Below are positions 26,801-38,800 of a stretch of 64,000 bases of DNA, piece by piece; position 1 is the stretch's first letter, and each line of letters begins with the position of its first letter. The notes under the pieces are model-generated. The model saw only the letters and a list, made by a program, of their open reading frames with translations, did no database searches and was not told the origin of the DNA. The DNA lies in NCBI GenBank assembly GCA_012934845.2, contig WNNJ02000598.1:223861-287860 (forward strand). Reading direction: 5' to 3'. The position numbers and the translations under genes are program-made. This stretch comes from Pomphorhynchus laevis (Eukaryota > Acanthocephala > Palaeacanthocephala > Echinorhynchida > Pomphorhynchidae).

Positions 26801-29800
26801 GAGCCTAACTTAAAACGCCGATTAGTTATGGACGCTGTCGCTATAAAGATCCTCGAACCAAATTTGAATGTCCAAAATGATTTTGTTTTTCATACATTGT
26901 AACTTAACTTGTTTTATTGTTTCAGATACTTCTTGATAATGTCCGCGGTTAGCGAACGAAATATCGAAGAAATATTCAATTTCTTTTTTCTGGGAATGGC
27001 ATTTAGATACAAAAATAATTATTCCCTCAGAATGTCTCATTCCGTTTCAATATATAATTTATTATATTAAGTAAGCGATTAACAATTTACATCTGATTCT
27101 GTAAAAATAAAATGGCAATTCACATTAAACTGAAGAAATAGCGTGTTCGAATAAATACGCATTTGTTGTCATGGGCTTATTGGGCATGAAAATTCTCCCA
27201 ATTTTATAAGGAAATATTTCGACTGTCTTAAACCATACTGCATCCATTTTATACTGAATACATATTTTAATAAGATTTAAAATAATATGGAAATATACAG
27301 AATATTTAATAAACCAGAAGATTTATAAAATCGTATAAATGACACTTTAAATGCATGCTTGGATGTGCTACTGCTTGGGTCAATGTGAAAATGAGGCAAA
27401 ACTTAGTAGATCGATAATTACGCCCAATTAGTAATTTATTATTTTATAAATTTATATTATCTTTAGCAAATTTAACATAGCAATATTTTATTGTAACAAA
27501 ATATGTGAAATAACATTGATAAAATTCGTTTCGTTGCAATAAAACGGATCTGATTTATGTGATTTTCCTATTATCAATTTTGATTTCATACCTTACAATT
27601 TAAAGTAATGTTATAATAACAAATGCAAATTGATAAATTGTATTTTTTATACGATTAGAAGTAAAAAAATACCTTCATTAGCAGACTTCGCTTTAACTTG
27701 CAGATAATTAGCACCAAAGACGGGCTGTTCAACAGCAATTGAAACAATAAATTGAAAAGGCAACGCAAATGATTGCAGTGTAGAGTGTCTGTTTTTATCT
27801 TGCAAGAGAATAGTCTAAATATAAAGATGAGAAAAATTAAGAATAGAAAACAAGTTCATGGTTTAATAAACCCGGTGTGTAGTCAAATATATGCGGCCTT
27901 TGATTGACGATTCGTTTAATATTGGATTACTCGACTTGGAGAAATCAGCTTTTATTCCATCATAATAGATGATAATTCTATAAAAATAACATAAAAATCT
28001 AAGTTTCTAGTAGAAACGAAACATGTTGATTAAATGTATTTCTATAAAAATTTAATGGATGCAATAAAGCGAGCGATTTTCGTTAAAATATAAAGTAGTT
28101 TTACCGATTGGTGTAAAACTAAAACGACTAACCGTGCCAAAATCCACGAATATATATAAACCTCAAATCCATGCACCTTGACTCAATACATGCCACGCTT
28201 AAGCCTGACATATTGGTATTGTTTCGTCCGCTACTACCGTGTAATGGTACACCCGGAATCATCAAAATGGTGTGTATTGTCAAGGTTTCCTTTTGAACCC
28301 TATTTCCATGGTCAGATTCAAAACTAGGTTTGTTCGAACAGTGGGTCAACACCTGATCGAGAGACTGACCATTCAGTACAGTGAGAAATTCTTCAGTATA
28401 TAAAACCTTCAATGTAATGAATTTCTGAAACCGGATTTTCCGAGATGCATTCAAAGCATTCTTTCTTTATAGTTAACACTGATTTGGTCAGGAGATCATA
28501 GAATAGGTGCTGATGATCATTTGATAAATTCTTTCATTTATTTTATCAATTTTGCTAAATCATATAAGGCGATTTCACAGCTGAAATCAGCTACGGTATC
28601 ATATCTTCATTATTTCGAATTCCATCCACCTTAAGTAAGGTACATTTTAGTAAAAGACTGATCATGCTTATATATATTACGATCGATAATGCATATAAAT
28701 CTAAACATACAGAAGTATACAACAATGAAACCAAATATCAATTACAGAAGCAACCTTTTGTCTAAGCATCATTCAGGGTGAACATAATTATCAAAATCAA
28801 GGGTATTCTAGTAAAACTCGCTGACAAAGGTGGAGATGTTGTCATTTGGGGTGCCTCAGGCTATATACAGAATGATATTTAAATGATATCATTCATATAG
28901 ATACCCTATTAGAGACCGTTATGTCTCCGAATACATACGAGTTTAAGGGGGATACTTATATACAGATGAAAGATACAGCAATGGTATCGCATATGTTAGC
29001 GACCTATGTTAGCGACCTATACAGTTGTAGATATGGTCATCTGCATTAAAGTATCTAGCTATATAAATTAACAAATTAAACAACGTATATTAGCTAAATT
29101 TAACGTTATCTGGCATGCAGTAAAATTATGTACTACATGCCAGCAGTTGTCATGCCCCATAGATTAGATGGATGTTAATATATAATAAACTATTACGTTG
29201 AAAAAAGTTTGAAGTACACCAAATAAGCAAATAAGTTTGCTTATAAGTTTGGCAAATAAGCCAAAGTGAGCAAATACCACCGAAAATTCATAAGAATGAA
29301 TATCATGTAAAGGGCGACCTATTTTAAATAACAGTAATACACCTACTGATCAATTATCAAAGTCCATAACTCTAAATTAAAGCCTCTTATTAATGCTGTA
29401 CCCATTACCTAAGAGCACATAATTTTCTTAAAAAATTGAATAATATAAAAGAAAGCATTTGAACCGAAGATATTTTATTTACTATGGACATAACATCACT
29501 ATGCACAAAAATACCCCATGATATGGGTATAGAATACATAGATCAAAAGATGCAAGATGAAAATTGGAGCGTTAAATAACGTAACGTTATAAAGAAAGGC
29601 TTACGATTAGTAGTTCTTAGTAACAACATTTTTGAATTCAATAGTCACATATATCGTCAAAAGATAGGAACAGATATGGGAACATCAGTTGCTCCAACAT
29701 TAGCAATACTGTTTAAGGACATTTATGAGCGTAAGTTCCTAGCAAGTCAAGAATGTACACCACCTATTGTTTAATACAGATATCTTGACGATATTTTTGC

Positions 29801-32800
29801 GATATTGCAGCACGGAGACGAAAAATTAACTCAATTTATAAATAAGTAAAATAACTTTGGATCGCTTCGCTTTACAATCGATAGAAATATGGATGTGCAT
29901 TTTCTTGATATAAAGATATCTCGTGATTCACATTCAGACATTCAAACCGATATGCACAGAAAATAATGTAATCCTGCAATGTACATAAATGCACGCAGGT
30001 CGCATCCGACTTTCATAAAAAGAGACGTCATAATGAATGAAGCGTTAAGAATACTAAGAATATCAGTACTCGTAAAACAAGGCTTAAGCGGCTGCGTGGT
30101 CTAAGAAATGATTTAAAAAGCATGGATACACGTATAGAGAAATAGATTCTGTTGTTGATCGAGCATGGACGCTTTATTCTAAAGACACTACAAATAAATT
30201 GAATTTGACACAAGGATGAAGTGTATACTACTGTCTTGCCATTCCATACGGGTATTAGAAATATGCAACACGATATGGATAAATTAATAAAAGAACTGAC
30301 CGGATTAGTACAAAATGTACAATCCGAGTAAGAGTGATGTTTCGTATTAACAATGAAATAGGCAATATATTAATTAGTTATAGGCTTAAAAATTTTACAA
30401 TGGGAAGGTCAACAGAGTAAAAGTGCGTAAAATGTAGAAGGTCTCGTGCATAGTTCTGCACCAACGTGATTGAGACAAATAAAATAATCAGCACATCAAC
30501 TAACCTATCTTACACGCCAAAACAATATACATCATGTGTATCAACAGGAGCTATCTATGTCGCTAAATGTACAAGATGTAGTATTCAATATGTAGAAAAT
30601 AAACTACGATTCCGTTAAAAAATGAGTAAATTTATCACGCCGGAGCGTTTAAAAAGATTTCAATGTTAATGAATTTTCCTGACAATGCAGTAAAGGAGAT
30701 TAGTAGATATTTAGCTTCTCTTTAATATATTCCGGGGGGGAGAACTCCCCCCCAGAGTTTTAATATATCTTCCTCTTCAGAGAAAGATATATTATGATAT
30801 ATGATAGATAATATATGATATATTATGATATATCTTCCTCTTCAGAGGAAAATATTTCAACACTATTAAGTAATTACAAAATCTCAAATGTTCGTTTTAT
30901 AAAAGGGATCAAAGGCTTCCTCATTCCCGTGGCGTTTTGCAATGCCCCGGTAGATGCAGCTCAAAGACTGTCGATTTCAACATACAATCATTTTATGGGG
31001 TATAATTTGAGATTTTCAATAATTGAAACCGACTCACTAACATACCCTCAAAGGACGCTCGGTCAATTTAGCAATTGAAGTTCATCAGTTTTGTCAAGAT
31101 AACAGTCATCGGCTTACTGTGGATGTTTTTGACTTTTCTGCTGCATTTGACTGGATATCCATACCCATCGTTATCTCCTCTCTCAGGTCCCTCGAGCTGC
31201 CTGTAAGACTTGTTAACAGGGTGGGAATATTAATATACACTAAGCGTTTCTGTTATGAAGACAACCCTGACGCACGTCAGTTCTACCCTATTACAGGTGT
31301 GCATCAAGGCTCCCCCACTTTCTCTTGTCTTATATCTTGCTGGCTCTATTGTTCTCTTCAATGCATTTAAACGTGAACAACATTTAGTGGGATACGCTGA
31401 TGATACCATAGCCCTGTTTTCTGAACGTAGGTGCAAAGATGTAGTCTCGGGCTTCAGTCGTTTCTTTTTAAGATTAAAAGACCAGCTTACCCATTCCAAT
31501 CGTATTTTAAACTCCGAAAAATCGCAGGTGGTTGTCTTTCATGGCGCCTCTGCCACCAAAAAGGAGCTTAAGAGACAAGCGCTCTCTCCTCCATTTTACA
31601 GCCTCAACCACTCCCCATCTTCAAGAATCGAGTAAAATATCTGGGATTCACCATTACGGTGAATTCGTCGGCGAAAGCTGACCTGGATAGACTTAAACGT
31701 ATCCTGAAGAGAGCTAGGTGAGCTCTGAAACGGCCCAGCATTTGTCATTGAATGGGACAACTCAAGTACGCCTTTGGGGTACTTGGGCTATCTCGGGATT
31801 AGTCTTCTTCTCTAGAGGACGTTCCCCAGAGCAAAGACTAAGGTTTATCACGCCCTATATCTCGAGATTACCGACCATAGTCCGCCTCGACTGGACTCTT
31901 AGGGGGTGAGATACCCCGAATGGTTTAGTCGGAAAGCGGTGCGCTGGTGCGGCCGGGGACTAAGATCTCTCTGTACCTGATGCGGTGAATGTATAGAACT
32001 CAGAAATTGTTGGCGAAGATATATCGTAAAAGAATGTTATTTGTCGAACTGTGTTTTTTCAACTTATGTATGTTTCTGTTAAGAAAATCTTATTATTATA
32101 ATATGTAGGAAAAACAAGATTATCGATGAGTGTACGACTAATTAATAGACGCTATGATTCAAAACAGAAAAAAAGCTACGAGAGATGCAACAGTGGAACC
32201 TTACATTAACTGTCATGGCACAATAACCGAAGAAACATAAGAAAGCATGAGAAAGCATAAGCATAAGAAACAAAACGTGTAATTTGTTCATTATAACATT
32301 TTGTTCATTAAATTTGTTTTTACGCAATCTGAAAAATTGTATGTTTTGTTTTAGATGACACTAGCAGCAGCTATCGAAATATAAAAATAAATTAGTGTTT
32401 TGATTGATCCTGCTCCAAAATTACAAAACTAAATTTTTATTATTTAAAATAGCTTGTATTTTGATAGTAGCAATGGTATTGGCAACTGTCAGCCTTGCAA
32501 CTGTTATTAGGCTTGAAAAGATTAGAATTCTACCACAACGCAATTTTAATGCTTTCTAAAATAGATGATGGTGGCAGATGATACAGCGTGCCTATTGATA
32601 GAAAAATAACTCCGACATTCCTTTAAACTTGACTCATTCCACCAGAAGTTTTATTCTAATAAAGGCATACAATAATTATTGATTTTAAAGTTTAAATCGA
32701 TAAACTAAATAATCTGTCTAACCTTTCTCCGCTAAATAACAATACACCTCCTTCATGATAAGCATCGTTTATGGACATCTAAAATGTTTAAACTAAATCT

Positions 32801-35800
32801 TTATTTTTGATCAAATATCAATCTCAAAGATATTACGAACTATTTACATGCTAAATAATATTCAACTACCGAATTTAAACGATTTGAAAGTTTTCCAACC
32901 ATTTCGAAAACAATTGGGATATTTATATCATATCAATTAGGATATCTAATTTAAATAAAATAAGAATTCCAAATTGTTTATAAATTGTATCATATATATC
33001 ATCAAACATATTTTCTTCCTTCATCTAGCTCTTCATTCTCAAAAATCAAAAATTATGTGGGCTATTCCTCACCAAATTGGCATAAGTCCGCATACTTTAT
33101 CTATTAACTTAACCATTCTTCCAATCGTTAACATTCTGATATTTTTATGTTTTCACTTCGACAATCTTTTTTCCATCAAACCTTTCGTGCATGACAAAAA
33201 GTGACTTATTCGTGATCTCAGTTGCATCCGTAGGCTAATCGACTTCCGTGCTTTCCTCGTTTTTATATTGACTATCCTATTTGCAGCAAACGATTATTGT
33301 CTTAGTATTTTTGCCAGCTCTTCCAAATTTAATATTTCACCTCTATAACGTAAAATAAATTCTGCTGCTCCTGTTCCCCTATATCTTCACCGCTTCCACC
33401 ATATATTCGACTATCTGTCCGTCCTATCGAAGCCAATGATTAAACATCGTGTCGAATCTCGTTCGCGTCTCGTTACCTTTAGTCTTTTATATTCTTAACC
33501 TCTTCTACATATACTTTGCTCATCTTGACGACTCGCACCTAGTCTCCTTGGCATTGCCATCAAGTGATTCTATATTTTTCTACATATTTATGCACTTAAC
33601 TAGGACAATCGTTGCGTCAATGTCACTAATATAACGCCTTCCAACTCCTTATCTCCACAAGCCCGTCTCGACCACGATGTTTCCGCCTTCAGATCCATTA
33701 TCCCTCCTTTATCACATTCAAACACCTCCTCCGTTCACATCTTCTCGACACCTGATTCACAGTTTAGTTTTGTTGTGGTCATGTAAGCGTGCGCTGGCAC
33801 GCATTTGCCACGTTAAAATAAATCTTTTTTTTTGATGAACGATGGGGAGCCGACAGCGATGAGACGAAAAGTAACGAGAAGAAGGCGGAGTTTGATGCGG
33901 ATGTGGATGGTGGGCCAGGAGAGTTGGGCAAAATATGTGGATGTGTGGTCGAAGCGACGGAGACGAAAGAGCACTCGAACGGCGGTGTTGATTATTCGTT
34001 GTAGGGGTAGGATGATGGATTTTGGAGAATTGGCGAAAAGGCTAAGGCAGTAATCGATTTTAGGGAAAAGAAGCGATGAAAGAAGAGACATACAAGAACG
34101 GAAGTCGATAAGGGGGCGGATACGGCGGATGTCACGAAGAATTAAGTTAGACGAGCGGACCTTGTCACGGACGAAGGGTTTAAGGGAAAGGTGATCATCG
34201 AAATGGAAGCCTAAGAAAGTGAGATTGTGGACTATAGGGATGATCGATGAGGCAAAAGATACAATGGGAGGAGATATGCTTGGTTTACGGGGAAGGATCC
34301 ACATTATTTTGGACTTTTCGGCGTTTAGAACGAGATGGAGATTGGAGAGACGTTTGTAGATAGAAGAAAGACAGTTGGAGGCAGAAATGCCGATATCGTG
34401 TATGCGATGTGCGGGTGCATGAGCATAGATTAGAATGTCATCGGCGTATTGCATGACGTTAAAGGAGTAAGGTTTGATAAATGGAGAGAGATCGCCAAGC
34501 AAAAGAGAGAAAAGCAGAGGACCTAGGACAGAACCTTGTGGAACCCCGCAAAAAATAGGGATGGGAGGGGATGATGATGAATTAGAACATACGCGAAAGG
34601 AACAGTCGGATAGATATGAGGCGAACCAAGCTACGGAGGAGGAAGAAAAGCCGTAATCATAACGAAGGCGAGAAAGGAGGACGGAGTGGTCAACAATGTC
34701 GAATGCGGAGGAGAGGTCGAGGGAGATGAGAACACTATATAGAGCCTTGTCTCGAGAAATGACTAAGTCGTTGTACACTTTTATGCATGCGATTTATGTC
34801 GAGTGATTAGAGCGGAAAGCGGATTGGAAAGGAGGGTACAGATTGGATGAGGAGAGATAAGCGTTGATTTGTATTAAGATGAGGCGTTCTAAGAGCTTTG
34901 AAAGAGTAGGGAGTAGTGAAATGGGGCGATAGCTAGAAGGAAGGGAGGGGTCGAGCGATTGTTTCTTAAGGAGGGGACGAACGATTGCGGATTTCCAGTG
35001 TGAAGGGAAGATACGACTGCGGATGGACGAGTTAAACAAGGTTGTGAGAAATGGGGATATCGATGAGCATATGGATTTTAATATGTGGGTAGGCAGGGGA
35101 TCGGCAGGTGAGGTTTTGTTGGGCAAGGACATGATGACAGATGATACTTCGGTAGGTGAGACAGGGAGAAGATGAAAGAGTTCCGGAAGGATGAGGCTAG
35201 GCTGGGCAGAGTGGGATAGGATAAAGACCGGGGTGTGGGAGAGCAACGTGGATACTTTAGTCTGGAGAAATGACGAAAATCATGGGCTTTGATGTAGCAC
35301 GGCGAAGAGGAGCAAGCAAGGATTGATTAAAAGTATGTCAGAGAGTCTTAGAGTTGAATGAAGTGATGATTTTATGCTGCCAGAAGGAGTTGCATTTGGT
35401 ACGTAGTAGGTGGAGATGAGACCGGCGAAGAGCAAGATAGGAATCACGGAAAGACGGAGTGATCGAGCGGAAATCGCGTCTGAGAGAGCGGTGATAGACT
35501 CGAAAAGCATGGCGGAGTCGACGCTTTGAGAGTAGGCATTGGATGTCAAACCATGGGGCACGGTGCAAGCGACGGTGTGGGTGAAGACTTGAAGGGCAAG
35601 AGAATATCGAGAGTGTATGTGAGTTTAGAGTCGAAAAGAAAGGCGAGATAGTGAGGAGATGAATATGTTATTGTGGGTAATGATAGAGACGATTTGAGTA
35701 AGGCAGAGCGGAGAAGGGAGAGGTCAAGATTTCTCCAAGGGCGACGTAAGATTGTAGGTGTGTGAGGAGGGGTGTGGTTGCCAGCGAGATCAAGGGTGAT

Positions 35801-38800
35801 AAGAAAGTGATCGGATAGACCAGGATCAGAGATGGACAGTGAGGTGTGGGCAGCAAAATGATCGGGGACAGCGATGATGTCGAGTGCCCCGCCAAGTATA
35901 TGTGTGGGGGCAGTGGAGATTAGTTTGTAATTGTAGTTGGATAGAATGTTGATGAAGCGGATAGAATCTGTGGAAGAGGGGCGGTCTAGGCGGATATTGA
36001 AGTCGCCTAGAACGAGTGAAGGGATTGAGGACAAAGAACAATGAGAAAGGAGGGCAGCGAGTTCGGTAAAAAAACGCTGTAGGAGCTGATGAACCAGGAC
36101 GGTATACAATGGCGAGATCTATAGTGATCGGGTTAGAATAACGACAAGTGAGCAATTCAAAAGAGCAAGGACTGAAAGGGGGATTGATTTTGCGAAGAGA
36201 CGCGGGGTGACGCGCGAATGCGACGATGCCGCCATGATTAGAGGATTTAGAAGGGCATGAGCTGAGGGGGCGGGCGGATTCGACTAGGGAGCAACCGGCA
36301 GAGAGCAGACGGCGAATGGAAAGGTCGTCGGAATCTGAGTGCTAGGATTTGGTGAGGCAGAAGAGATCGATGGATTGCTTGGTGAATAGGTTGAGGATAA
36401 GATCGGATTTATTGAGAATAGATCTAGTGTTGAGGAGACCGAGGCGGAAACCGTGTGTTGTGGCGAAAGAGTCTAATGGAGAAGACACATAGGAGAGATG
36501 AAGCGCCATCGAATTTTTGGACGGGTGTGGACAACTTGAAAATTTCCGTCTATGTTTCGGATGGCGAGTGATGTTTCGCCGTTTTCCTCGCGACGGCGTT
36601 TTTCGATGCGGGCTAAAGAGATTTGAGCGATTTCGGAAGGGGCGCGATCGGGGAAAATTCGAGTGGTTGAAGATGACATGAGTTTGAATCGTTGAGAGAG
36701 GACAGAAGACGCGTGAGAGCGATGCTTGAAAACAATTTTTTGGAGAGGGGGCTGGGAAGGATTAGATTGAGAAGATTTGTTTAGACGGATGAATGCGACA
36801 GGAGAAATGTCCTTGAAAAAGGATGGTTTATCCGCAGGAACAATAGACGAGAGGATGGATCTGAAGGCGGAAACATCGTGGTCCAGACGTGCTTGTGGAT
36901 ATAAGGAGTTAGAAGGCGTGATATTAGTAACAATGACGCAACGATCGCGAGAAGCAAAGCGCTTCCGTGAAGGAGGACGACTGACGTGAGTAGGTGAGAT
37001 CACGATAGAAGAGCTGGCAGTTGGTGATTTAGAGGGATTTGGTTTGATGACGGGGGACATAGAGGATAATGTTTATAAAGAGGGTGGCAAGCGATGTGAG
37101 GAAAGGTTATGAGTGGAAGGATAGTGGAGGTTGGTGGAGGTGATTTTGATTGATTGATGCAAGTTTTTGAGAAACGAGACAGGAAGGACTGGACGTGGGC
37201 TGTCGGGGAGTGAAGATGACATGGAATGGGAAGTGTATATGGTGGCAGGGTCGGTGGGTGGAGAAAGGACATTAGAAACGACGGGGGTAGTTTGAGTTGA
37301 CGTGTTGGATGTTGATATGTGCTTATTGGAAAGGTTGCATATTAGTTTGTTGGCACAAAAACCACATACGAAGTCTTCTTTAGCCTTATTCTTGTCGCAG
37401 GTGATTGTTGTCCAGACGCTGCAATCGTGTATCGAGCACTGTACTTGCAGTTGTCCATAGTTGGTGTCGGTCTTAGTTGTTTTCTTACGTCCACCCATAA
37501 ACGATGGTTGCCGTCGATTGTTGTCGTCGATGGTTGTCGTCGATGGTTGTCGTTGATGGTAGTCGTCGATGGTTGTCGTCGATGGTTGTCGTAGATGGTT
37601 GTCGTAGTACATCGATGGTTGTCCTTGTGCGTTAAAACTGTTAAATTTGCTGGATTGATCTGGAACTGGATTGATCTTGAACTAGATTGATCTGGAACTG
37701 GATTGATCTGGAACTGGATTGATTGTATGTTTATTAGAAACCAAATTTTTTTTAATCAACCTTCCTTTCTTAGACGACACTCGCCCTACCTCGCTATCAC
37801 TGCGTTCCCGTCATGCCCTCTTACTCCACGTTCCAAATTACTCCAACAACTATGGTCTCCGATCCTTCCTCGTCGCCGCCTCACTCGCCTGGAATCAACT
37901 CCCTTTCGACGTCCGCCGCGCCCCCTCCTTTATCACATTCAAACACTTTTGTTGTGGTCATGTAAGCGTGCGCTGGCACGCATTTGCCACCTTAAAATAA
38001 ATCTTTTTTAACTAATTATGGTCTCCACTCTTTATTGTCGTCGCTATTCTTGCCTCGAAATAATTGCAAGCTGATATCCAGTCTTTCAAGTCGTTCCCAC
38101 TCTTCAAACGATGTCGTCGTTCCTACACGATGGATTTTCCTCCACAATATACCTAAAACGTATTGCCTCAACATATTCTCCAATTCATATTGTTATTTCG
38201 TACCCTTTTAACGAATCATTCAACTTTGATATCCTCTTCATCTTGTGCCTCTAACGTTTCATCACGTTTTTGCTCACCCCTCATCTTCAATACATTTCCT
38301 TCACTTTCTATAACTTATTAGTTTTTCATTTTATTTAGCTTAATGATCTGTTTTTTAAGTGGGCTTGTAAGCGTGTATTTGCCACTCTTATTCAACGTCA
38401 TTAAATAAGAATTTTTCTTCATCATTATTGTGACGAACTGACGTTCAATTCGGACATTATACAACATTTGGAAATACTTTAGTATAGGAACCACATATAT
38501 AGCTGGTCATATTGTTGTGATAGTATGGGTATACTAGACTACGTCCGACCCCGTAGGCTATTTTCCGTTTATCGGTTGTTCGCAAAATACAATTTATTTT
38601 ATTTTATTTTTCAAAAAATAAAAAATAAATAAAATTTTTATTACGTAATCATTTGACATTATATTTGCAGAATACATTTCACTATTAGTCACCTTCATGC
38701 TGTAGCATTAATAGTTTTCAAAGATGTTGAAAAAATCAATGATGCCAAAAAAATATATTATACCAAGAAAACCAAAGCGATGACAGTTACTTTTTATAAT

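Larger units (their letters stand above)
33834..38020 (-). mobile_element. LINE family B, full-length twin-primed copy B2
   Basis: Two parts in opposite orientation. The first, 33834 to about 37735 (minus strand), holds the 5' end with short tandem repeats, ORF1 (37550-36473), endonuclease (about 36400-35280; GDFNIRLD near 36010) and RT (35246-33834; 'FDIVDHSVLLSRL', 'GVPQGSVLGP', 'QYADDIL'). It stops at the codons for PSFI. The second, 37754-38020 (plus strand), resumes at 'NQPFLDDTR' and runs to the family 3' end. The coding text continues across the two parts with a shared 'atcaa' overlap, as expected for twin priming. ORF1, EN and RT each contain a few frameshifts. Confidence 0.88.

Noticed and set aside
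33832-34656. Plus-strand ORFs of 60-75 codons rich in Arg and Glu
   Set aside because: They are antisense shadows of the LINE B reverse transcriptase.
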